Source: Lineus longissimus
Lineage: Eukaryota; Nemertea; Pilidiophora; Heteronemertea; Lineidae
Length of the DNA: 64,000 nucleotides
Assembly: GCF_910592395.1 (NCBI RefSeq)
Contig: NC_088319.1
Span: 16,368,001-16,432,000, forward strand
Direction of reading: 5' to 3'
The translations under genes were made by a program, and so were the position numbers. The stretch's first letter is position 1. Every line of letters begins with the position of its first letter. The notes under the pieces were generated by a model, which did not search any database, was not told where the DNA came from, and saw only the letters and a list, made by a program, of their open reading frames with translations. Shown here piece after piece: positions 54,001 through 64,000 of this stretch.

Positions 54001-57000
54001 TCAACTGAGAGCAAGTTCAGCCTCGACGATTTTCTTGTATTCGTCAAAGCCTCCCTCCAGAGATTTCACTGTCCCGTTGGAGCAGACCCACAACTCCTTG
54101 CAGATCACGCGTATAAGCCGTTCATCGTGAGATACTAGGATCACACCACCCTGCAATTAGATATTGAGACCACGATTAGTATTTCTTCTGATACGATGAC
54201 TTTTGCTCATGAGAAACCCAGGACCAACCCACCCATTGCAAAAACTCATATAAGTGGACAACTAATACATCTGAACAGAAAAGCAGTGATAAATACAACA
54301 CTTCCTTACTTATCTTTCCCAAGCAAAATTAGCAAACGTTAAACCAATATCTGACCAAGTGTCATAACTTCTTTATACTTACATTAAATTTGTTGATAGC
54401 ATTGCCGAGAGCTTCGATGGTCTCCATATCCAAGTGATTTGTAGGTTCGTCAAGAATAAAGAAATTTGGGCTGAAAAGGGAACAAACATATTGATCAGTT
54501 TGCGATCACCAAGTTGACCAAGACAATAAAGGAGCCAATAGGCCTTAATCCCAGCATTTTTAGTGGCAGGTAGGCAGACACAAAAGAGAAGCTGCAGCAT
54601 TAACAGGCAAATAGTACTAGCACATTACATGTAGTCGTATCTTTTGGGCAGATTTGCCGGAAACCTTCCTAGTCAAGAGGCTGCCCACAAAACAACTAAC
54701 AAAAAAGTGAAAAGTCACTTACTTCATGGCACACATGACTGCAAATGCTACTCGACTTTTCTGCCCTCCTGATAAGCTGACCACAGGTTGCAGGGCTAGA
54801 TCTCCTGAAACTCCAAACTTCCCCAGCATCCCTCGGTAATGTTCACTGTTGTGGCCTGAAACATGGTAAAAACATTACTAATCAAAGCCACTACAGGTAA
54901 GTTACCCATTATCATTTTGTACGATACAAAGTTGGGTAGCCCCGTTCCTTCAGGAAGTATCTGGCTACAGTTACCTCCCGAGTGATATTATTAACCTATC
55001 ACTGAGGTACATGCACAGGGAATGACAGTTATGATTTGTGACCATCTCAAGAACCATTGTTTACATGCATTGTGTAGAACCGGACACCTGAGTGATACCT
55101 GCAGGGCTAAGTTTCAAGATTTGATATGTTGCCTTACCTGGGAATCTTGAAGCCATGAGGCCAACACACGTCAAGTTCATATCTAGCTGATCAACGTGAT
55201 GCTGACTGAAGTAGCCTATCCGTAAGTTCCGATGACACTGTCGTAAACCGTTGACTGTTTCTAACTCTCCAAGCAAGATCTTCAATAGAGTTGTCTTACC
55301 AGCACCATTTTCACCGACCTGGCAAAGAAAGGAACGTTTATGAAAATTTCAATGTACAATCTATAATAACATAAAAACAGGTTTAGGCAAGCACAAATTT
55401 AATTTCAAATGAAGTCAAAGCGAAGTAATGTGGTCAGTGACATACTGGTGTTGACATAGTTGCCAAATGATGATGATGGTGAACTTGGATCAGAGATGAT
55501 ACTTACTATACAAATTCTAGACTCCATTGCCGCAAACACGCAGACATTTTTAAATATCCACCGTTCCTGTCCTGGATATTTGAAATCGACTTCATCCAGC
55601 TGTAGAATGGGTGGATTCAATGACTCTGTCTCTGGGAACCTGGAGGATAAGTTCAGACAGTTAGCAATTGTATGATCACTTGACTGATCAACTGCACGCA
55701 CTTTCAGTTCGAGGACTGAACACGTCATGATACGAAGAACGAGCACAAGAAGATGAAGGACAACGAAACTTACTTCAGCACCGTTTCAGATTCTTTCTCT
55801 ATGGGCTTCAATTCCGGTCTGAAAATAAAACAATCAATCAGTCCATCAATCAATCAATCGATCATCAATCTGAGTTAGCAAAAATGCCAATACAATCATT
55901 CCTGGGATTGCTTCATACAAAGTTCAAATGATCTGTGGCATTATTCTTATGCTAATATACTCTGCATGGCCAACAGTGTTAAAGGGCAATCAATACATCT
56001 GGACTCCTCCTATAAGTTAAGCTTGGTATCTGAATTGCGTATCATCAATCACAAATGAATGAATGAAAATGAAAGCCTGTCAATGTGTAAGTACACCGAT
56101 ACTTACAATTTTTCTAATAATTTTAGTTTGGACTGGACTTGTGAAGCTCTGTTTGCATTGTATCTAAACCTATCAATGAAAACCTGGAAAAGAGAATATG
56201 ACATGAGCTTTGATGATTGAATGAAGTCAGGCAACATAGCCAAGACTGCCCTATCTGAGACTCTCCCAAGATAGCAGGAAACATGGCCACCTAAAGGAGG
56301 AGAACGATGTCAGATGAGATGGGCTGGTGTAGAACAAGGCCCAACAGGCAGCCAGGGACAGAAAGCAATGGAGGGACCGTGTTGTGGCCTTATGTCCCAC
56401 CAGTGATGAGGTCCAAGTAAGTTTTCCTTTTCGCTTTGGCACTGTGACCACTAATTACAGTTTTACAGCATACCAACCTGTATATGGTCTCTATACTGTT
56501 TCTGTGCCTCAAACTCCCTCATCTGATTCTTCAACTTCTCTGTTCTCGTCTTGACGAAATGTTCATAGTCACCCTTATACGAGTCTAATCGTTTTGAGTG
56601 CAGATGTACGATATCCGTGCAGATGGAGTTGAGGAATGAGCGATCGTGAGAGACTACTAGAATCGTAGTGGGCCAGGCCTGGAGATAATTTTCTAACCAG
56701 ATAATGGCTTTCATGTCCAACATGTTCGTAGGTTCTGAAGAGGAATTGATACGGGAATGAAAAATCCAGGCAAAATCATGCGACAAGAATCCGTGATTGA
56801 AGTGACCTGCAATCAATATTACACCCAGCGATTACTGGTGATTGGTGTACGTGCCGACAAGATATCTGTTTGATGCACAGCGCAGCGATTTGATTTGCAT
56901 TTTAGCCCCAACTGATATGTGTTAGATAAAATACTCACCATCAAGAAGTAGTAAATCTGGTCTGAAAAAGAAATGTAGAAAAGAAAATTTGATTAATTGA

Positions 57001-60000
57001 CTCCGACTTATTCCTTCAAGGCATGGTGTGCTCATCATGGCCCGCTGGTAATCAGAAATAGAAAACACTGTAGTGTATCATCTAGATGCCATAAAAATTG
57101 GCATGCATCGTGTTTCTATATCAGCGAATGCTTACTTACATTAGTGTAAAATCTCAAGTTCAGAAAAACCTAAAACCTTAACCCTGTTGTCACTTAATTG
57201 GATATGATACTGTCATAGATGGTACTCACTTTGAAAACAGAGCTCTGGCAAGGGCAAGCCTCATCCTCCAACCTCCAGAAAACTCTCTGAAATAAGTGAA
57301 GTAGTCAGCATGAAGGGATAAGGTAACGTTGGCAATCTTTTATTGTCATAAGGGCCTATCATTGCCATCTACCTCAACATAGTATATCTGACAATATGAA
57401 GTTCAGACCACACAGTCAGAAAGAACCAATTTCCTTCATCTATTAACGTTAGTATTAAAGAGGAGCAAAGTGCCTTGCACATGGTCACAAATGAGTCCTT
57501 TTTTACTTACTTTGTAGTCATTCTCTGCATGTTAGGATCAAACCCAAGACCATTGAGGATGGTAGAAGCTTTGGCTGGGGCCTTGTCTGCTTCTATTGTC
57601 TCCAACTCATGGTATATCTCAGCCAAACGACTGCTCAGCCGACTGTCCGATCGACTGGAAAAAAAAGCAAAAAAATGGATTTCAAACAAACTTGTTTCCC
57701 TATCTATATTGTTTCTTCGAAGAACAGCGTGACAGGCCTCAGTCTCTAATCTACAGGCCCTAGGTTGGTTTCTACCACAAAATCAGTCTACTGTCATAAA
57801 GTAAGTGCCCATGAAATTCCAAATTGCTAAGCCGGTGCTGCTCATGACATGTTCTCATATTGTGCATACAGCAGCTGACCTGGTCACTGGCACCACAAAC
57901 CACCACGAAATTCCAACCCCATCTCTGACTTACTTGCTCTCATTCAACTGTGCTGTGATCTCTTTCTCCTCCTTCAACAACGAATACCGTACCGTATCGC
58001 ATTCGAGGACGCTCTCCGTAGCTAACGTGTCGTCACCGACCACCTCCTGCTCCACATGGAGCACGGAGATGTGAGATGGGATCCAAAGCTGCCGACTAGA
58101 GGCAAGTAAGGGATGATTAGTTGATTTGAAGCATTAGGTTATTTACCAACAAATGAGAGTAATAATCACTGTAAACTATTACATGCCACAATGTCCAAGC
58201 CGGAGGGTAGTTTGGCTGAAGGAATTGACTGGAGGTATTGGTTGTTTCATCACACACTGTGAGGATGGAGCCAAAATGTAGGCCAAAACTGAGGTGACAG
58301 CGGAGGTTTTTGGCAAATGACAGCCCCACCAGAACAGACAAAATCAAACAGGTGAAAATGAATCCAGTCTTACTTGGCAATCATCCTCAAGAGTGTTGTT
58401 TTTCCCATTCCATTTCGGCCAACCAGACCAAATCGTCGTCCAAATGACAGGTTGATATCTGCGCCAGTTAGAAGAACTCTGAAATATATAGAAGTGACAC
58501 ATGACACAATGTGTCCATTTCACAGAATTATACTGGAGAAAATCACTGTCTTGAAAATCAACAAAAATCAAATAGGAAACACTCACTTCTCTCCAAAGGC
58601 AATATCGAAATTGTCGATTCTTATGTCTTTTGTCTTATTGGTCCCTGCTGACTCCATCCGGTCTGTTTTACGATTCGACTGCTGACTCGCACTGGCTGAG
58701 TCCATGAGACTGGCCAGGTCCACTTTTGGTGCGTACGTCTCCTTCTCAGCTTTCCTGTCCTGTTTTTGTTTGATTTTGGCGTCTGCTTTTTCAAGTTTTC
58801 TCTTGTCAACTTGCTGCAAATAAAGATAACTTTGGGTTTAATCATCTTATTATGACACAAAAGACGCAAACAGAAGGTGATAATCTAGCGCTGTCTAACA
58901 AATGGTACCCATATACTGTTACTGTTTATGGTAATTACCTTCTTTTACCTGCGAGCAATAAAATATTCAAATTCACGGGGAAAACCTACCGATTCCTTCT
59001 CTTTCTTGACCAGCCATATACTCTGTGTCTTTTGCCCGGTCTCTTTCATGTTTTCAGCAAGTGCACCAAGATGGACGGGCGCATCCAGGACACGACGATG
59101 AGCCTGATGGCCATTCACCTTCTCACCACCGCCATCACTGAAGATGAAAAGAATGAAAATTCAACGACACTACACCTAAACAGACTTCTTCTCATAAGAA
59201 GACACAACCAGATTTCTTAGCTTGCTGTCAACTTCCATGGCATGCCTTCAGTTACCAGTAATATCTATGTCTCTTACCTTTGGGGACCAATGGTAGTCAC
59301 AGTACCATCCCCTTCCCATATATATTTGGCTTGATTCCCTATTGGGAGGACAGTATAATCAAATGAAAAGTATTCGTGGAGAACCAACAAGAGGCAAGAA
59401 GGTCACACTGGTACTCAAAAAACTAATGAAGACACTGAAGGAATCGGGACTTACTCTTTGAGCAAGTCCATCATCTGGTCACACAGATCTCGGACTTCGT
59501 CTTCGGACTTCTCACTATCAACTTCAAACAGCATGTCTGCAATAGCATCATAGATGTCGTCACTTGTGTCGAAGTCATCTGGATGTTCAAGGATACCTAC
59601 AATAAACACATTTTCAAGATCAGTCCTTGTATTGTGGAGGGGGGGGGGGGGGGGGGGGGGGAGGTAGGAGCAAAGACAGTTTATTAAATCACCCATGTTG
59701 CCTTCATCACAAACCAATAACTGAAACGGGACACAAATGAACGATTAGATTGCACAATGGCAATGCAATCAATGGCAATGCAAACGATGACAGAGTGAAA
59801 AGTATAGTAATAGTTATTCTTGAAAATTAGACCCAAAATGAAATGTAAATTTCAGGCATAAAATGAGTGGTAATCGCGAATTCTTCTGTACTATGAAGCG
59901 GACAAGTAATTCAATCATTAAATGAATGAGAAATATATGTAATTACTCTCAATATATTGAAATAATTCCCCATCAAGGGCCGGGAAAGTGGCAGATAAGA

Positions 60001-60019
60001 CCTCAGTACAGGATGCCAT
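54001..60019 (-). CDS. ABCF3: ATP-binding cassette sub-family F member 3
   Basis: Soluble twin-ABC ATPase without membrane segments; ABCF proteins act on ribosomes in translation and stress control. Minus-strand exons: 60019-59947, 59596-59455, 59137-58990, 58813-58587, 58478-58374, 58095-57934, 57654-57511, 57286-57230, 56961-56939, 56734-56478, 56183-56107, 55818-55774, 55639-55507, 55318-55138, 54855-54723, 54470-54383, 54150-54001. Phases join to 714 residues (human about 709). ABC1: Walker [10 protein letters not shown] (about 218), signature [16 protein letters not shown] (about 336), Walker B LLLLDEPT (about 355), H-loop VVSHDR. A charged linker ([14 protein letters not shown]) follows. 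ABC2: Walker [10 protein letters not shown] (about 533), [42 protein letters not shown] and LVSHDERLI. The N-terminus ([20 protein letters not shown]) is the ABCF3-specific domain. Confidence 0.96.
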
Positions 60020-60484
60020 GTTGACTGAAATTGTTTCATGAGCAAATCAGCCGATGACGTGGTTTCAGTCCTTCGACAATTTCAATTCCGATTTTCGACC
60101 AGAAATGTTGCGTTGCGCGAGAGTAGAGAAATTCGTTACGAAAGTGCCGGTAGATGGCGATCGTGAAGAAAATTAACTTTCCAACTTTGCAAACAGTTTT
60201 TCCTCAAAATACTCATATTTGTACGTTGAGTTTCTTTAGAGACGGAAGTTTGCTCTCAATAAGAGTTTTTTTTATCTGAATAGAAGGTTTAGATTTAATT
60301 GGCATGGTTTTAAAAATGTTTTAGTCGAGGTTTCTTGACAAAAAATCAAGATATCCTATTTCCGGATCAGTGGTTGTACCTGTTGTCGGACACCAAGCAA
60401 TATTTATAGTCTATGGCACTCGATGTGATATTGCTTGTATTATGTTTTTATTACAATAGACCTTTCCTTATTCTGCAGAGCTTG
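60020..60484. promoter_or_regulatory. Shared ABCF3/PEX10 upstream region
   Basis: Start codons of the divergent genes are 465 bp apart. A PEX10 acceptor (TTATTCTGCAG) ends at 60480, so a PEX10 leader exon and both promoters must fit here, or the PEX10 promoter lies inside ABCF3. The stretch 60040-60150 is relatively CG-rich (ATGACGTGG, TTGCGCGAGAG). ATGACGTGG resembles a CRE/ATF-type site; this is a match by eye only. Confidence 0.55.
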
Positions 60485-62565
60485 ATGTTGACAGATGCTG
60501 GCCAGGTGGAGATTGTGAGGGCTCATCAGAAGGATGACTATTATTTGGCCAGCTTGAGAAGTCGGCTGACAGATGTCGCACAGTCGTTATTTGGTAGGTT
60601 TTGTATCTGTCTGCACACTTTCTTCCACCAGGCAAGCTGTAGGCCGACAGGATCAATGTCCAGATCAGCTTAGACAACCCATCTAAAGTTCAAAGCAGTT
60701 CATTTGCTTAATCCATGGGCAGGTATGAAGAACCATGGAAATCAGGAAGGAAATATTGGTATTTCTGCATTCAATGGTAAGACATAATGGAATGAATATA
60801 TTAACTATATCAACTGAGAAAATTGTCCCATAGATTACCTGTTTTATAACCATAACCAGGACACTTATTCTGACTGGATTGAATGCTCCTGATAGTAATA
60901 TAGCAAAATAATAATGATATTCCCATCCCTTTCTTCTAGGTGCTCGTTTCTGGGTGAGGTGGAACAAAGAGTTGACCTTGGTGGCTGATGTGGGATACTT
61001 CACTCTGACAACTTTAGCTGGCTCCCAAACTCTCGGAGAAGAGTATGTCAACATCCTTCAAGTTGATGAAACGAAGCGAGCCATCCCTTCTGGCAAGGTT
61101 AGTTTAACATACAAATACATGTAATTTTAAAAGAACTGTTCAATTGAAACTAAGATATCTGGTCCTGAGGCCAAAGAATAATCCGAGAAATCCATCTCAG
61201 GTGATCTCTCTGTGAAAATAAGAATCAGACTTTTAAACGTCCTTATAAGTAGCACCTTACCAACTAGATTTCTTACCATTACAGAGGCGACTCTTCCTTG
61301 TCCTCCTCCATGTCTGTACGCCATACCTACTAGAGAAACTCCTGGAGGCCTTGGAGCAAAAACTCCTTCGCAATGAGTTCAATTTCCTGCCACTTGTGAA
61401 TGAGAAGCTGATGAAATTTACCAGATGTTTTAAGGAAAATCTTGTGATAGTCCACCGATGTCATCTGGCTATATTCTACCTGTTAGGCGTGTTCTATCAT
61501 ATCGCAAAAAGGACCACGAATATCCATTATGTAAGTTTTGTCATTCGGTACAATTATCTTTCTTTTGATTATTGGATGTTCCCATTGGTTGTTCACAAGG
61601 TATGGAGCTTAAAACTAAAAAAAACAGTTGACTTTTACTCAGTATTGATATGGTCTCTATTGACTTTTAGGTTCGAGTGAGAAATATTGGAAGTCAGGTT
61701 CCTCCCAACTTCCGAATCCTCGGCTACATTTCTGTGCTTCAGTTGGGCTTCACCCTGTGCAAGAGTGTGTACGGTGCTTGGAAAGACAAGGGCAGGATCC
61801 AGCCAGAAAAGACTAGTGCCACAGAAGACAAGAGGTATGCCTCAGATGGTCGCTCCTAATACTTCATGATGATGTCTCTCGGAAGAATCACCAGTGTCTC
61901 ATCACAGTTTCCAGGAGGAAAACACATTCTCCTTGAATGAGATATACCAGGGTTCCTTGTTCATGGTGCCTATGCTAAAACAAGCAAAAGCTCCCATCAG
62001 ATTGGGCAATAGCTTTTGATGATCTTTTCCTCTCGTCTCTGGCCGAAGCTAGACATTATCACATCCACTTGTAGAGAAGGCGATGTCTTACCCTGGTTTT
62101 CGTTAAATTATGTTGGTTTATTCTTTCAGCCCCACACTTTCAGAAAATAACACCAGGATACCCACAGCCCAAAGCAAATGCTCTTTATGCCTAGAATTGC
62201 GGAGAAATACCACCCTGACAACGTGTGGCCATCTGTTCTGTTGGACTTGTATTCATGAATGGTGCTCAACTCAGGTAGGTTTCTTGGTTTGAGGATGTTC
62301 TATCAGGTTTTACTTGATCAAAGATTTCATCTTAATCGATTCATATTCAGAAAACCTTTGCAATTTGATGGCCACGAAGACATTTTGTCAGGTAGTCAGT
62401 GAAGAATAGTTGCCTTCATGGTTTTCGTGCTGTCTCGCAATGCTTGTGAAAAGTCATTGTTCAGTTATCAGTTCTTTTTTCCTTTTGCAGCCTCTTTGTC
62501 CTCTGTGCAGACAGAAGATTGAACCACAGAAATTGGTCCTGCTGCAGAACTACGACAATGGATAA
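60485..62565 (+). CDS. PEX10: Peroxisome biogenesis factor 10 (RING E3 ligase)
   Basis: Peroxisomal membrane RING ubiquitin ligase subunit that, with PEX2 and PEX12, ubiquitinates the import receptor PEX5 for recycling. Exons: 60485-60593, 60940-61097, 61285-61530, 61671-61834, 62130-62274, 62491-62565; phases join to 298 residues (human 326). The N-terminal [17 protein letters not shown], then [19 protein letters not shown], the [18 protein letters not shown] membrane stretch and [13 protein letters not shown] match the family. The C-terminal C3HC4 RING (about 240-290) has all ligands: [22 protein letters not shown] and CPLCRQ, followed by the usual [11 protein letters not shown]. The start was chosen because the acceptor lies only five bases before the ATG and the N-terminus aligns. 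A poly(A) signal is at 62727. Confidence 0.96.
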
Positions 62566-62726
62566 GATGTTAGAAGATTTGGACTTCTGAAAATTCCTGC
62601 AGTAATTATGCCCAATTGCACTAATAGTCTTGATTTGCACTTCCAATTGATAGGATCTGTCTAAAATACGATGCAATATGTAGATTGTGATTCCTCACCT
62701 TGTTTGAGACAAACAAAGAAAATGGC

Positions 62727-62732
62727 AATAAA
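62727..62732 (+). terminator. Poly(A) signal for PEX10
   Basis: AATAAA followed by GTTTGA about 160 bases after the PEX10 stop. The opposite-strand zinc-finger gene stops at 62895, so the two 3' UTRs probably overlap. Confidence 0.65.
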
Positions 62733-62894
62733 GTTTGATATCAAATGAGAATTCCTTTTCATTGTTTTTTATCAATGCATTCCTATCACAGATAAAATGT
62801 CGGAAAATAAATGCAAATAAGTTGGCATAAAAACGTGCGTTGCCGATGAATCATTATGGCAATAGATCCAAGAAAAGTTCAGATATCTCAGGGC

Positions 62895-64000
62895 TCAGGT
62901 AACGCTGCTCTCAATGTCAATGTTACTCCCAACAGCCACATACTGAACAAAAGCCCTATCAGTGGCTTTATTCCCTTCACCACTTCCCACATCATCCGAG
63001 AGAATGTTCTGCGGAGGAAGGCTATTCAAATCTATGGGAACCATTTGCAGGAGTGCTGTCGGATGCTGGATTTGAATTGTTGTGATCAAATCAGAATCTA
63101 ATTGATCGCCGGTGTCCTGTAGGAGATTCCCCACAGATGGCACTGCCTCACAAGGTCCATTCTCCTGACTTTTCTGTTTTTTTGTCCGTCGTTTCTTCGG
63201 TGGAGTATGCTCGGACCGTAAATGTTCCTGGAAAGAAATTTTGAAGAGGCTTTACTTCTGACGGGTTGTACATGACTGGATAAATACTGGCTAGACTCTT
63301 GTTGTTATTCACAGAAATGACCAGCATCAGTCCTGAGGCATGGTTAGAGAAGAATTGACAAAGATGTACAGTGTCATGTGACGGTAGGTGACGACACCCT
63401 TCTTTCAATACACTTGGAATGAGCGAGCACATCAAATGAAACGTACCTTGAGGTACCTCTCTTCAGGAAAGACTCCTTCACACAGCGGACAGTCCCAAAC
63501 CTTTCGGACATTTGTGTGTTTCCTCACGATGTGTTTCTCAACAGCTGCCTTACTTTTGAAAGTCTGCTCGCACTCGGCACACTGGAAAACCTTACAGTTA
63601 TGCACCAATCGCTCGTGGTCTCTAAGTGAGTAGGAAGTCTTGAAGACTTTCAGACATTCCTGCAAAACAGAAAAAGTAATATATTATTATTCATGTTGGC
63701 CAGTCTCTGGGACAAAATGAGAAAAGAAGGCTGGGCTGCATCCTGCTGTTCCTATCAACTGACAGGGTCACACCAATCTAAAAATGGACATTACCTTGCA
63801 CTGGTATTCCTTTGTCCCATCCTTGTGCGTCTGCTTATGTGAACTGAGGCCCTCGACCTGTTTGAAGGCTCGCCCACATATTTCACACGAGTATGGACGG
63901 ATGTTGCTATGGGTTTTCATATGAGACGTCAATGACTGCTTGGTCTGGAAAGAGATTAACGTATTGGCTATAATTGGAAACAAATTTGGTATTGCCTCTG
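62895..64000 (-). CDS. C2H2 zinc-finger protein, C-terminal part (runs off right edge)
   Basis: Probable nuclear DNA-binding protein, not identified further. Minus-strand exons: 63944-63795, 63659-63447 and 63227-62895 (stop TGA at 62897-62895); earlier exons lie beyond the window, and 63945-64000 is intron. The frame reads continuously through both junctions. C2H2 fingers: SHMKTH (end of one), YSCEICGRAFKQ...SSHKQTH, YQCK-ECLKVFKT...DHERLVH (split by an intron inside the CxxC pair), FQCAECEQTFKS...KHIVRKH and WDCPLCEGVFPEE...LRSEH. The last is followed by a PPKKRRTKKQK nuclear-localisation-like stretch, then about 85 residues rich in Gln, Ile, Asp and Ser without a known domain, possibly an activation region (inference). 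Unrelated by eye to the zinc-finger gene at the left edge. Confidence 0.86.

Noticed and set aside
59278-59338. A 61-nt stretch between ABCF3 exons 2 and 3 with AG and GTAAGA borders on the minus strand
   Set aside because: Its length and phase do not fit: exon 2 ends in phase 2 and exon 3 begins in phase 2, so they join directly, while this insert would shift the frame into a stop.
59638-59661. Long G run in ABCF3 intron 1 (with shorter C or G runs near 5931 and 32508)
   Set aside because: Simple homopolymer, prone to assembly error; no function can be supported.

Overview
The window is eukaryotic nuclear DNA from an invertebrate animal, most likely a marine bilaterian. Every gene is split by short GT-AG introns. 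The proteins are clear orthologues of single-copy animal genes, and introns and spacers carry MITE-like elements, tRNA-derived SINE-like pieces and minisatellites. The phylum cannot be fixed from sequence alone; a spiralian or an early deuterostome would fit. Exon coordinates were worked out by hand from splice sites, reading-frame phase and remembered family sequences.

Layout, left to right: (1) 1-2757, minus, N-terminal part of a C2H2 zinc-finger protein running off the left edge. (2) 5569-12301, plus, GART, the trifunctional purine-synthesis enzyme, in 19 coding exons. (3) 14715-17867, minus, ALG3, a dolichol-linked mannosyltransferase of the ER, in 8 exons. (4) 19689-28106, plus, WDR33, the mRNA 3'-end processing factor that reads AAUAAA, in 14 exons. 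(5) 30344-45740, plus, a large coiled-coil protein of about 1270 residues. (6) 49199-50962, plus, an F-box protein with a sugar-binding-type FBA domain, preceded in frame by an exon that looks like the start of LAMTOR4. (7) 54001-60019, minus, ABCF3, in 17 exons. (8) 60485-62565, plus, PEX10, in 6 exons. (9) 62895-64000, minus, 3' end of a second C2H2 zinc-finger gene running off the right edge.

The genes are unrelated housekeeping functions rather than one pathway. Gene ends are close: ABCF3 and PEX10 are head to head with 465 bp between start codons, and PEX10 and the right zinc-finger gene are tail to tail.

The most notable signal is in WDR33. Its fifth intron (21934-23514) holds about fifteen AATAAA hexamers, where roughly one is expected by chance, and four of them lie between GGCC tetramers. 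The gene for the AAUAAA-binding subunit thus carries an intronic array of its own target. Read-through into this intron appends a hydrophobic, membrane-anchor-like tail. This suggests autoregulation by intronic polyadenylation. Other points of interest are the LAMTOR4-like first exon fused to the F-box frame, an exact-length copy of an F-box gene exon that has lost its donor, a partial exon duplication in ALG3, a GARS-only stop at the GARS/AIRS junction of GART, and a double-hairpin foldback element present twice.
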